From positions 3,152 to 23,553 of the forward strand of contig DHWM01000150.1 in assembly GCA_002413185.1 (NCBI GenBank): a DNA stretch of 20,402 nt. Reading direction: 5' to 3'. Below are positions 1-7,044 of this stretch, one piece after another. Position 1 is the stretch's first letter; every line of letters begins with the position of its first letter. The notes under the pieces were generated by a model. That model had not been told where the DNA came from and searched no databases. It was given only the letters and a program-made list of their open reading frames with translations. Both the position numbers and the translations under genes were made by a program. This DNA is from Actinobacteria bacterium UBA5182 (GTDB lineage: Bacteria > Actinomycetota > UBA4738).

Positions 1-438
1 GACCACTCGATGATCTTCGTGCTGATTGCGGGCACCTACACGCCGTTCGCCCTGCTGGTGCTGGGCCGGCCGTGGTCGATCGTGCTGCTCAGCGTGGTGT
101 GGGCGGGCGCCGCGGCCGGGGTGATCCTGAAGCTGGTGAAGATCGACGGGTTCTCGGCCGTGGGGGGAGCTCTGTACATCGTGCTCGGCTGGATGGCCAT
201 CTTCACGGCGCCCCAGATCATTCGCGGGGTCAGCGGAGCTACGGCCGGGCTCCTCCTGGCTGGCGGTATCCTGTACACGACCGGGGCGATCGTGCTGGCC
301 CGCAACAAGCCCAACCCGTCCCCCCGGGTCTTCGGCTACCACGAGGTCTGGCATTCGTTCGTGGTCGGGGCGAGCGCCTGCCACTATGCGGTCATCCTGC
401 TGGTGGTGCTGGCGGCGCGACCGGCGATCGGAGGTTGA
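1..438 (+). CDS. Hemolysin III / PAQR-family membrane protein (5' partial)
   Basis: Reading continues from the window edge: the first codons give DHSMIFVLIAGTYTP, a hallmark of the hemolysin III (HlyIII/YqfA, PAQR superfamily) proteins, so the true start lies upstream and the ATG at 10 is internal. About 145 residues remain, mostly hydrophobic helices. The C-terminal end carries HEVWHSFVVGASACHY, and its histidines, with the His of the DHS motif, match the metal-binding His set of the family. Members are multi-pass inner-membrane proteins of uncertain role; 'hemolysin' is historical. The stop at 436-438 is followed almost directly by the next gene. The family call is sure, the physiological function is not. 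Confidence 0.9.
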   Translation, partial: DHSMIFVLIAGTYTPFALLVLGRPWSIVLLSVVWAGAAAGVILKLVKIDGFSAVGGALYIVLGWMAIFTAPQIIRGVSGATAGLLLAGGILYTTGAIVLARNKPNPSPRVFGYHEVWHSFVVGASACHYAVILLVVLAARPAIGG

Positions 439-444
439 GGAGAG

Positions 445-747
445 ATGGCGGAGCACCATGAGGTCAGGCACGAGCGGCTCTACCTGCGGGAACCGCGGAC
501 GGAGCGGCTGCGCAAGGGCGCGGAGGGGCGTCTTCGGTACTTGCTGTCCACGGGATGGCGGGAGACCGAGCGGTGGCACGCCGACGACTACATCACGGTG
601 AAGGTCGAACGAAGCGGGGTGGCACCGCGCATGATGAAGATGCCCAAGCCGGTGCAGCCCCCGCCCCGGCCGCCGCGTGGCCAGGGCTTCGGTGGGCCCG
701 GCGGGCCTGGTGGCCGGCCGGGGGGACCCGGACGGCCTCGTCCCTAG
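445..747 (+). CDS. Hypothetical protein with Gly/Pro-rich tail
   Basis: A 100-aa protein that I do not recognise. It begins 6 nt after the hemolysin III stop, with GAGGAGAG abutting the ATG, so the two are probably cotranscribed. Residues 1-70 are charged, rich in Arg and Glu, and include GWRETERWHADDYITVKVERSG, which could be a small beta-containing fold. Residues 71-100 are low complexity (Pro, Gly, Arg) and probably disordered. No signal peptide or membrane segment is visible. The perfect terminator hairpin about 50 nt downstream supports this being the last gene of the unit. It is probably a real gene, judging by codon use and position; the function is unknown. Confidence 0.65.
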   Translation: MAEHHEVRHERLYLREPRTERLRKGAEGRLRYLLSTGWRETERWHADDYITVKVERSGVAPRMMKMPKPVQPPPRPPRGQGFGGPGGPGGRPGGPGRPRP

Positions 748-795
748 CGCCCCGACCGGCGCCAGGCGCGCGCACGGAACCGTCGGAATGACGAA

Positions 796-826
796 GGCCG
801 CGGCTCCCGGAACGGGAGCCGCGGCC
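796..826. terminator. Rho-independent-type terminator, probably bidirectional
   Basis: A perfect 13-bp inverted repeat (ggccgcggctccc, loop ggaac, gggagccgcggcc) lies between the convergent hypothetical gene (stop at 747) and the cold-shock gene (stop at 858). The plus-strand trailer is tgtcgctttctcg, only moderately T-rich, as is usual in high-G+C bacteria. On the minus strand the trailer is ttcgtcattcc. It most likely ends both transcripts. Confidence 0.85.
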
Positions 827-857
827 TGTCGCTTTCTCGAAGTGGTTCGTCCGTCCG

Positions 858-1061
858 TTACGCCACCGGCCGCACGTTGGCGGCCTGAGGCCCCTTCGGG
901 CCCTGCGTCACGTCGAACTCGACCTTCTGGTTCTCCTCGAGATTCCGGTAGCCGGACCCTTGGATCGCGCTGAAGTGCACGAACACGTCGGGACCACCCT
1001 CCTGGGAGATGAAGCCGTACCCCTTCTCAGAGTTGAACCACTTCACGGTGCCAGTTGTCAC
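858..1061 (-). CDS. Cold-shock protein, CspA family
   Basis: A small single-domain nucleic-acid chaperone (OB fold) that binds single-stranded RNA and DNA. The RNP1 motif KGYGFIS and the RNP2 motif VFVHFSAI are both present, and the protein starts [16 protein letters not shown] as in the family. I chose the GTG at 1061 (67 aa) because GGAAAGGAGG at 1080-1071 then lies 9 nt away. An in-frame TTG at 1067 would add two residues but sits only 3 nt from the Shine-Dalgarno. The gene is monocistronic, ends at the bidirectional terminator, and is divergent from the fatty alcohol oxidase. The name cspA would fit the family, but I cannot tell the paralogue. Confidence 0.95.
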   Translation of the reverse strand: MTTGTVKWFNSEKGYGFISQEGGPDVFVHFSAIQGSGYRNLEENQKVEFDVTQGPKGPQAANVRPVA

Positions 1062-1070
1062 AGGCAATTC

Positions 1071-1080
1071 CCTCCTTTCC
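1071..1080 (-). promoter_or_regulatory. Ribosome binding site of the cold-shock gene
   Basis: On the minus strand this reads GGAAAGGAGG, close to the full anti-Shine-Dalgarno complement. Its spacing (9 nt to GTG, 3 nt to TTG) decides the start in favour of GTG at 1061. The roughly 180 bp between this gene and the oxidase holds the csp leader. TAGGCT on the minus strand around 1128-1123 is a possible -10, but it is weak. Confidence 0.7.
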
Positions 1081-1232
1081 CGGCCGTTCCGAACCTGGTT
1101 GCTGTTCGTCGGCCTGCGGCAGCCTAAGCCGCCGCTTGAGGGAACTGCTCGAAGCTAGTACCGCGATGCCGAACCCTCTGGGCGAAACTTTACCTGAAAC
1201 CGCCGGCCCGAAGCCAGGTCTTCGAGCCGGGG

Positions 1233-1248
1233 TAGGATTTCCGCTGTG
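1233..1248 (+). promoter_or_regulatory. Candidate leaderless promoter of the fatty alcohol oxidase
   Basis: TAGGAT (1233-1238) matches the actinobacterial -10 pattern TAnnnT and is followed by exactly 7 nt and then the GTG start at 1246. That is the spacing expected if transcription begins at the start codon. No convincing Shine-Dalgarno is present and no clear -35 is seen. The same geometry occurs at two other genes in the window. Confidence 0.5.
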
Positions 1249-3177
1249 GCGACCGCGAGGACGAGCCGAGGGGACGTCGACGGAGTCCTGGCCGCCGTGG
1301 CGCGCGGCATCCTGGGCGGCGGGTACACCGGGCAGGTCCCTGGGCGCATGCGGACGAAGATCGCCGACTTCCCGCCGGCGGACGGCAAGCGGTTGCTGTC
1401 GGCGCTGGACGCGCTCGGCACGCGGGCCGGCGCGTTGGCGCTGACGGGCCGCGCCGCGCCGCTCCCCACGGTCGATGGGCCCGCCGCCGAGGCCCTGATG
1501 CAGCGGTGGCTCCACAGCAGGATGCCGGCGAAGCAACGGCTGGCGAAGGCCCTGATCGCCCTTGCCACTGGCAACCTGTACGGCTACCCCGGGCCGGAGT
1601 GGGATCGCATCGGCTATCCGGGGCCGCTGGGCCCTCCACCCGCCGGCGAACCACACCGGCTTTCGCCGCTCGAGATCACGTCCGATGAGCAATTGGCCTG
1701 CGACGTGGTGGTGGTCGGCTCCGGAGCGGGTGGCGGGTGCGTCGCGGCGGGCCTGGCCGGGGCCGGTCTGGACGTGATCGTCCTGGAGAAGGGCGGCTAC
1801 CGGGCCGAAGCGGACTTCACCCATCTGGAGCCCGAATCGATCTCGAACCTGTACCTGTACGGCGCCACCCTCGCCACGACAGACCTCGGGGTGCTGATCG
1901 TGGCGGGATCGACGCTCGGCGGCGGGACGGTCGTGAACTACACCACGTCGTTCAAGACGCCGGACATCGTGCTGAAGCAGTGGGCCGCCCAGACGGGCAT
2001 CGACGCGTTCGTGTCCGGTGAGTTCGACCAATCGCTGGACGAGGTCAGCGAGCGGGTCGGGGTCAACCTGGAGTCCAGCGCGCCGGGGCGCCGCGACCAG
2101 CTCATGGAGGAGGGCCTTGAGAAGCTGGGGTGGGACGTCGGCGTCCTGCCACGGGCGGTCCGAGGATGCACCCAGGACGACCAGTGTGGGTACTGCGGGC
2201 TGGGGTGCCGGGTCGGGGCGAAACAGTCCACCATGCGCACGTTCCTGGAGGACGCCGCCGGGCACGGGACCAGGATCGTGGTGAACGCGGACGTGCGAAA
2301 GGTCTTCACTCGCGACGGGCGGGCCACGGGAGTGGGCGCGTTCGTCGGACGTCACCGGTTGATCGTTCGGGCCAAGGCGGTGGTCGCCGCGGCCGGCGCC
2401 ATCGAAACCCCCGCGCTGCTCCTGCGGTCCGGGCTCCGCGGCCAGGTCGGTCGGAACCTTCACCTTCACCCCGGCGTCGCCGCGTTCGGGGTCTTCGACG
2501 AGCGCGTCGAGATGTGGACCGGGACCCTGCAGGCCCGCTATTCCCGGGAATTTCGCCGGCGACTCGGCGACTACGGCCCCATCTTCGAGACGGTGCCCGT
2601 GCACCCGGGGCTTGGATCGGGCGCCCTGCCGTGGGTCTCGGCGGCGCAGCATCGCGAGCTGATGGGGAAGTTCTCGAACCTCGCGATGTGCGCCGTGCTG
2701 CCCAGGGACCAGAGCGGCGGCCGGGTCACGCTGGCCCGCGACGGGACGGTCCGGGTGAGGTACCGGCTGGACCGCAACGACGAGCGCCGCATGCTGGAGG
2801 GCATGGTGGGGGCGGGCAAGGTCCTGGAGGCCGCGGGGGCCAGGGAGGTCTTCAGCCACCACAATCCCCCCATCGCCTACCGGCCCGGGGCCGACGCCGA
2901 TGGCGCCGGAGGACACGAACGGTGGCGGGACTCCGTAGTCGCGGCCGGCATCCGGGGCAGGATCACCGCGTTCTCGTTCCACCAGATGGGAAGCTGCCGG
3001 ATGGGCACCGATCCTGCATCGTCCGCAATCGGTCCCGACAACGAGAGCCACGACGTGCGGGACCTCTTCATCGTCGACGCTTCAGCCTTCCCGACGGCGT
3101 CGGGCGTGAACCCCATGCTGACCATCTACGGCATCGCCAATCGTGCGGCCAAGAAGATCGCGGCTCGGCTGGCCTGA
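1246..3177 (+). CDS. GMC-family oxidoreductase, long-chain fatty alcohol oxidase type
   Basis: This 643-aa FAD enzyme probably oxidises long-chain alcohols to aldehydes. The FAD Rossmann motif VVVVGSGAGGGCVAAGL is at about 154-170, late because of an N-terminal extension typical of the fatty alcohol oxidase branch. GSTLGGGTVVNYTTSF (221-236) is the GMC signature. A cysteine cluster (C308, C314, C317, C321, in QCGYCGLGCRVGAKQST) follows. The C-terminal domain has HQMGSCRMG with catalytic His579, and GVNPMLTIYG with the paired Asn622. The start is GTG with no strong ribosome site but a -10-like element 7 nt upstream. An aldehyde dehydrogenase follows after 52 bp and would take the product, which supports the alcohol-oxidase reading over a sugar or choline GMC enzyme. 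Chain-length specificity is inferred from architecture. Confidence 0.88.
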   Translation: MATARTSRGDVDGVLAAVARGILGGGYTGQVPGRMRTKIADFPPADGKRLLSALDALGTRAGALALTGRAAPLPTVDGPAAEALMQRWLHSRMPAKQRLAKALIALATGNLYGYPGPEWDRIGYPGPLGPPPAGEPHRLSPLEITSDEQLACDVVVVGSGAGGGCVAAGLAGAGLDVIVLEKGGYRAEADFTHLEPESISNLYLYGATLATTDLGVLIVAGSTLGGGTVVNYTTSFKTPDIVLKQWAAQTGIDAFVSGEFDQSLDEVSERVGVNLESSAPGRRDQLMEEGLEKLGWDVGVLPRAVRGCTQDDQCGYCGLGCRVGAKQSTMRTFLEDAAGHGTRIVVNADVRKVFTRDGRATGVGAFVGRHRLIVRAKAVVAAAGAIETPALLLRSGLRGQVGRNLHLHPGVAAFGVFDERVEMWTGTLQARYSREFRRRLGDYGPIFETVPVHPGLGSGALPWVSAAQHRELMGKFSNLAMCAVLPRDQSGGRVTLARDGTVRVRYRLDRNDERRMLEGMVGAGKVLEAAGAREVFSHHNPPIAYRPGADADGAGGHERWRDSVVAAGIRGRITAFSFHQMGSCRMGTDPASSAIGPDNESHDVRDLFIVDASAFPTASGVNPMLTIYGIANRAAKKIAARLA

Positions 3178-3215
3178 TGCCCATCGCGCCGCCCGTGACG
3201 TGAACGGCCGCACCC

Positions 3216-3222
3216 GGAGGAG
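3216..3222 (+). promoter_or_regulatory. Ribosome binding site of the aldehyde dehydrogenase
   Basis: GGAGGAG is followed by 7 nt and the ATG at 3230. This strong site within the 52-bp gap after the oxidase fixes the dehydrogenase start. Confidence 0.75.
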
Positions 3223-3229
3223 TTGATCC

Positions 3230-4831
3230 ATGGCCCAGGCGAAGACGAAGGCGAAGGCGAAGGTGACCGCGCTCCCCACGATGCTCACGTCGTTCGACCC
3301 GGCGAAGGGCGAGGTCGTGGGCCAGGTCCGTGCCAACACGCCTCAGGAGGTGGGCGCGGCGGTTCGGGGGGCCCGGGAGGCGGCGCCCGGATGGGCCGCG
3401 CTCGGTCCGGAGGGACGGGCCCGGGCGCTGGCCGACGTCCGCCACCGAATCTTCGAGCGGATGGACGACCTCATCGAGACGATCTCCACGGAGAACGGCA
3501 AGCCGGCGGCGGGAGCGTTGAACCACGACGTTCTGCCAGGGCTGCTGACGCTGCGCTACCTGGAACGGCTCGCTCCGAGCGCCCTTCGGACCCGAACGGT
3601 CGGACGGTTCGTCGGCCCACTGCTCGGGATGCGCTCGCGCATCGAATGGCGGCCGTTCGGCGTGGTCGGGTGCATCACTCCCTGGAACTATCCGCTGTTC
3701 CTGTCGTTCATGGCCATCACCCCCGCCCTGCTGGCCGGGAACACGGTGGTGCTGAAGCCATCGGAGATGACGCCAGGGGTCGGCGAGCGGATCCGGGAGG
3801 TCCTGGAGCCGCTTCCCCCCGGTGTGGCAACCGTGGTCCAGGGTGGCGGCGAAGTGGGAGCGGCCCTGGTCGACGCGCCGTGCGACAAGATCTGCTTCAT
3901 CGGCTCGGGCGCCACAGGACGAAAGATCGCCGAGGCCGCGGCGAAGCATCTGACGCCGGTGGTCATGGAGCTGGGCGGCCAGGACGCCACCATCGTGTGC
4001 GGCGACGCGGACCTGGACCTGGCGACCTCGGGTGTCCTGTTCGGCGCGTTTCTCAATGCCGGACAGACGTGCTGCGCCATCGAGCGCGCCTACGTCGTGG
4101 AGTCGGTGGCGGATGAGTTCGAGCGCCGGCTGGTGGAGAAGCTGGGGCGTGTTCGTCAGGGCGCGCGGGGCGATTCCCGCGCCGACATCGGGCCGATGAC
4201 CGTGCCCCGGCAGCTCGACGTCGTACAGCGCCACGTCCGTGACGCGGTGGAGAAGGGTGCCAGGGTCCTGGCGGGTGGGCCAGACGCGGAGATCCGCGAC
4301 GATGGCGGGCTGTGGTTCGCCCCCACCGTCCTGGAGGGCCGAACCGAGGACATGGACATGTTCCGGGAGGAGACGTTCGGACCCGTCCTCCCCATCGTGC
4401 GGGTGAAGGACGAGGAGGAAGCCGTTCGCCGGGCGAACCAGGAGGGCGCCAACCTCACCGCATCTGTGTGGTCGAGGGACTCCAGGAAGGCCCGGGACAT
4501 CGCGTCGCGAGTGGCGTCGGGCACCATCGTGGTGAACGACCACGCCGCCACGGCGACGATGTCGTGGGGCCTGTGGGGAGGCGTCGGGGACTCGGGGTAC
4601 GGCCGCCTCCACGGCGAGGTCGGGCTGAAGGAGTTCGCCGCCCCCGTGCACGTCGCCCAGAACATCCTGCCGCGTATGAAGCGACTGTGGTGGTATCCCT
4701 ACGATGAGGCCACCACCCGCTCGATCCGGGCGGTGGCGGAGATCCTTTCGGCGCCGACGTGGCGACAGAAGGGTTCGGCCGCGCGCACCCTGGCCGGCTC
4801 CGCGCTCCACGCGCTCAAGAACAAGATTTGA
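3230..4831 (+). CDS. Aldehyde dehydrogenase (probable fatty aldehyde dehydrogenase)
   Basis: A 533-aa NAD(P)-dependent aldehyde dehydrogenase. TPWNYPL (150-156) and KPSE (176-179) form the cofactor-binding region. ELGGQDATIV carries the general base Glu247, and NAGQTCCAIERAYV carries the nucleophile Cys281. EETFGPVLPI and the C-terminal GDSGYGR region are also as in the superfamily. The Lys/Ala-rich N-terminus comes from a short hexanucleotide-like run (gaaggc). A C-terminal extension of about 60 residues after the catalytic core (RMKRLWWYPYDEATTRSIRA) resembles that of membrane-associated fatty aldehyde dehydrogenases, though no clear membrane anchor is seen. It has a strong ribosome site and lies 52 bp after the alcohol oxidase, with which it probably forms an alcohol-to-acid pathway. 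Its stop overlaps the next gene's TTG start. Confidence 0.9.
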   Translation: MAQAKTKAKAKVTALPTMLTSFDPAKGEVVGQVRANTPQEVGAAVRGAREAAPGWAALGPEGRARALADVRHRIFERMDDLIETISTENGKPAAGALNHDVLPGLLTLRYLERLAPSALRTRTVGRFVGPLLGMRSRIEWRPFGVVGCITPWNYPLFLSFMAITPALLAGNTVVLKPSEMTPGVGERIREVLEPLPPGVATVVQGGGEVGAALVDAPCDKICFIGSGATGRKIAEAAAKHLTPVVMELGGQDATIVCGDADLDLATSGVLFGAFLNAGQTCCAIERAYVVESVADEFERRLVEKLGRVRQGARGDSRADIGPMTVPRQLDVVQRHVRDAVEKGARVLAGGPDAEIRDDGGLWFAPTVLEGRTEDMDMFREETFGPVLPIVRVKDEEEAVRRANQEGANLTASVWSRDSRKARDIASRVASGTIVVNDHAATATMSWGLWGGVGDSGYGRLHGEVGLKEFAAPVHVAQNILPRMKRLWWYPYDEATTRSIRAVAEILSAPTWRQKGSAARTLAGSALHALKNKI

Positions 4832-5241
4832 GCGGCGGCCCGGCTTCGCCCGAATCGCTCTTCTCGCCCAGAGAGGTGGAGTACATCGCGACCCAGCGCC
4901 TCGCTCGGATGGCGACCGTGGCGGTCGACGGCCAGCCGGATGTGGCACCCGTGGGGTTCCGGTTCGACGGCACGGACTTCTTCGTCGGAGGAAGGGCCCT
5001 TCGGCGCACCCTCAAGTACAAGAACGTGAAGACGGCCCCCCTGGTCGCGCTGGCGCTCGACGACTTCACGACCGGCGAGCGCCTCTCGCCGCGCGGCCTG
5101 AAGATCCACGGACACGGCGAGGTCGTGGAGCGTCCCGAGGGCGGAGAGTGGATCCGGATCACCCCGAAGCGCTCGTGGAGCTGGGGCATCGAGGAGCCGA
5201 CGTTCCAGGGCGACGACTACGTCATCACCAGTCGCCCCTGA
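4828..5241 (+). CDS. PPOX-class F420-dependent (or FMN) oxidoreductase
   Basis: A 137-aa split-barrel protein of the pyridoxamine-5'-phosphate oxidase-like superfamily. YIATQRLARMATVAVDGQPDVAPVGFRFDG is the usual N-terminal strand pair (given here only as a pattern: short helix, RLARMATV, then DVAPVGF), followed by RRTLKYKNVKTAPLVALALDD and KIHGHGEVVE. The pattern resembles the PPOX group annotated as F420-dependent in actinobacteria, so F420 is the likely cofactor, but FMN cannot be excluded. The chosen start is TTG at 4828, sharing TTGA with the dehydrogenase stop, which implies translational coupling. The substrate is unknown, and a redox partner role in the alcohol oxidation operon is only a guess. 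Confidence 0.82.
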   Translation: MSGGPASPESLFSPREVEYIATQRLARMATVAVDGQPDVAPVGFRFDGTDFFVGGRALRRTLKYKNVKTAPLVALALDDFTTGERLSPRGLKIHGHGEVVERPEGGEWIRITPKRSWSWGIEEPTFQGDDYVITSRP

Positions 5242-5275
5242 AGGAGAGTTCACCCTCCGGGGGTGATGATCGCCG

Positions 5276-5827
5276 ATGACAGCGAACATCCTGCGCTGCC
5301 GGCCGCCTCCGGAAGCGCTGGCGTGGGCGGCCCGGGCCGTTGGCAGGAAAGCCCGCGTGATCTCCGTCCGGGCCTTGTCGCACGGCGGCTGGCACGCGAA
5401 CCATGCGCTCGAGATCGTGGACGGCCCCGGACGCCGCCACCGGCTGGTCCTGCGGCGATGGGCTCGGCCCGAATGGATCGTCGAGGATCCTGACTTCACG
5501 GTGGAGCGCGAGGGCGACTATCACCCCGGGAACACGCTGTGGTCTCGGGGCCGGCTGACCGGGGTGGTCGACTGGACGCAAGCCTCGCGGGGTCCGCCGG
5601 CCGTCGACGTGGGCCACATGCGGTGGAACCTGGCGGCGGACTTCGGGGAGGAGGCGGCCGACGGATTCCTGCGATGGCATCGCGCCACCGATCCCCGGTC
5701 TCCACACGACCCCTACTGGGATCTGGTCACGCTCATGGATGTCCTGCCCGATCTGACTGCTCCCTCACCCGCTGAGATCGAACGGCTCGACGGCCACGTG
5801 GCGTCGCTGATCGCTTACCAGGCGTAG
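5276..5827 (+). CDS. Aminoglycoside-phosphotransferase-like protein with internal deletion (probably non-functional)
   Basis: The 183-aa frame has both ends of an APH/choline-kinase-like phosphotransferase (COG3173 type) but not the middle. Residues 30-79 are the N-lobe (ALSHGGWHANHALEI, then RLVLRRWARPEW, then DFTVERE). Residue 80 jumps straight to the catalytic loop GDYHPGNTLW (Asp81, Asn86) and the metal-binding GVVDW (Asp99), followed by DVGHMRWNLA. Family members have roughly 90-120 residues between these motifs, covering the rest of the N-lobe, the hinge and the start of the C-lobe. The His that normally precedes GD is replaced by Glu79 at the junction (about 5510-5515). The reading frame is kept. 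Its 3' end overlaps the convergent aldo/keto reductase by 13 bp. It is either a decayed gene or an assembly deletion, and a functional kinase is unlikely. Confidence 0.75.
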   Translation: MTANILRCRPPPEALAWAARAVGRKARVISVRALSHGGWHANHALEIVDGPGRRHRLVLRRWARPEWIVEDPDFTVEREGDYHPGNTLWSRGRLTGVVDWTQASRGPPAVDVGHMRWNLAADFGEEAADGFLRWHRATDPRSPHDPYWDLVTLMDVLPDLTAPSPAEIERLDGHVASLIAYQA

Positions 5828-6792
5828 GCCTCAGGAGCCGGCCCGCCCGGCCCGGGGAAGATCTCGTCGAGCGTGCCCATCGCCGCGTGTTCCAGGGAGA
5901 TCTCCACCGCCCGGAGCGAGTCCTTCAACTGCTGGGCCGTGCGCGGTCCGATGATTGGCGCCGTGACCATGGGGTTCGCCAGCAACCATGCCAGGGCGAC
6001 GTTCGCCGGGTCCTCGCCGAGGTCCGCGCACAGCTTCTCGTAGGCCTCGAGCTGGTCGCGGTGCTTCTCGATCCGGTCCCGGATCCGCTCGGACCCACGT
6101 CGTCCCTTCGACGGTTTCTTCAACGCCCCGCCGAGGAGTCCCCCGCCCAGTGGGCTCCACGGGATCACGCCCATGCCGTATCCCTCGCACGCTGGGATGA
6201 CCTCGAGCTCGGACTCACGTGCGGTCAGGTTGTACAGGCACTGCTCCGAAGCCAGCCCCAGCAGGTGTCGCCGATCGGCCGTCTCGTTGCATCGGGCGAT
6301 GTGCCAGCCGGCGAAGTTCGAGCTGCCGACGTACAGTACCTTGCCCTCTCGAACCAGCTGCTCCATGGCCTGCCAGATCTCGTCCCAGGGGGCGCCGCGG
6401 TCCACGTGGTGCATCTGGTAGAGGTCGATGTGGTCGGTCTGGAGTCGTCGCAGCGAGCCCTCGCAGGCTCGTCGGATGTTCAGCGCGGAGAGCTTGTTGA
6501 AGTTCGGCCACTCCTCCTTCGACATGCCGCCGTAGACCTTTGTGGCCAGGACGACCTTGTCTCGCCGGCCACCGCCCTGGGCCAGCCACCGGCCGACGAT
6601 CTGCTCGGTCACGCCCTCGCCGGTCTTCCAGCCGTACACGTTGGCGGTGTCGAGGAAGTTGATGCCGGCCTCGAGGGCCAGGTCCATGATGGCGAAGCTG
6701 TTCGGCTCGGTGGTCTGTGGGCCGAAGTTCATCGTGCCGAGGCAGAGCCGGCTCACCTGCACACCGAGCCTTCCGAGATGCGTGTACTCCAT
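5815..6792 (-). CDS. Aldo/keto reductase
   Basis: A 325-aa NADP(H)-dependent TIM-barrel oxidoreductase, of normal length for the family. The catalytic tetrad is visible: Asp48 and Tyr53 in FLDTANVYG, Lys85 in LATKVYG, and His128 in DLYQMHHVD. YVGSSNFAGW, VIPWSPLGGGLLGG and the cofactor segment IIGPRTAQQLKDSL follow in order. The sequence resembles the general bacterial 'aldo/keto reductase' branch related to voltage-gated K+ channel beta-subunit and YhdN-like proteins. The substrate is not predictable. The start is fixed by GGAAGGAG 8 nt upstream. It lies 36 bp after the small membrane protein on the same strand and may be the last gene of the cyclase operon, although its strong ribosome site allows independent expression. 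Confidence 0.93.
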   Translation of the reverse strand: MEYTHLGRLGVQVSRLCLGTMNFGPQTTEPNSFAIMDLALEAGINFLDTANVYGWKTGEGVTEQIVGRWLAQGGGRRDKVVLATKVYGGMSKEEWPNFNKLSALNIRRACEGSLRRLQTDHIDLYQMHHVDRGAPWDEIWQAMEQLVREGKVLYVGSSNFAGWHIARCNETADRRHLLGLASEQCLYNLTARESELEVIPACEGYGMGVIPWSPLGGGLLGGALKKPSKGRRGSERIRDRIEKHRDQLEAYEKLCADLGEDPANVALAWLLANPMVTAPIIGPRTAQQLKDSLRAVEISLEHAAMGTLDEIFPGPGGPAPEAYAW

Positions 6793-6800
6793 GAGACTGG

Positions 6801-6808
6801 CTCCTTCC
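6801..6808 (-). promoter_or_regulatory. Ribosome binding site of the aldo/keto reductase
   Basis: On the minus strand GGAAGGAG is followed by 8 nt and ATG at 6792. It lies in the 36-bp gap after the 71-aa membrane protein gene. Confidence 0.75.
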
Positions 6809-6828
6809 GTTCCTTCGAAGTGTCGTTC

Positions 6829-7044
6829 CTACCGGCCGTCGGCCCGCAACGGCCGCACGGATCGCCACACCGACCCCGCCAGCAGGGCCACCACGGCAAG
6901 CGGCAAGAACCACCAGGCCGGGATCCCACCGTGGGCCAGGGCGGCCGAGAGCGCCAAGGCGATCGCCAGCCCCACGGCCACTCGCCAGTCATCGCCGACG
7001 ATGAAGTCGTACCAGAACCGGAAGAACGCCCTGAGCTGTCTCAC
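6829..7044 (-). CDS. Small two-helix membrane protein
   Basis: A 71-aa protein starting at a GTG (7044-7042) that shares GTGA with the stop of the upstream membrane protein gene. The N-terminal part reads RQLRAFFRFWYDFIVGDDWRV. Two hydrophobic segments follow, at about 22-37 (VAVGLAIALALSAALA) and 41-59 (IPAWWFLPLAVVALLAGSV), with a basic C-terminus. The FWYDFIVGDDW stretch is distinctive; I recall similar short proteins beside COG4280-type genes but cannot verify that here. The strict overlap suggests a partner or accessory subunit of the upstream membrane protein. A longer open frame runs upstream through the neighbour, but those codons are a shadow of that gene. Confidence 0.75.
   Translation of the reverse strand: MRQLRAFFRFWYDFIVGDDWRVAVGLAIALALSAALAHGGIPAWWFLPLAVVALLAGSVWRSVRPLRADGR

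Noticed and set aside
1027..3051. Long open frame on the minus strand opposite the fatty alcohol oxidase
   Set aside because: Low-complexity Arg/Pro/Gly/His composition with no motif. It is a shadow of the G+C-rich codon pattern of the oxidase, whose motifs are unambiguous.
3239..3264. Hexanucleotide-like repeat (gcgaag units) at the aldehyde dehydrogenase start
   Set aside because: Only about four imperfect units encoding a Lys/Ala-rich N-terminus. This is ordinary low complexity rather than a repeat element.
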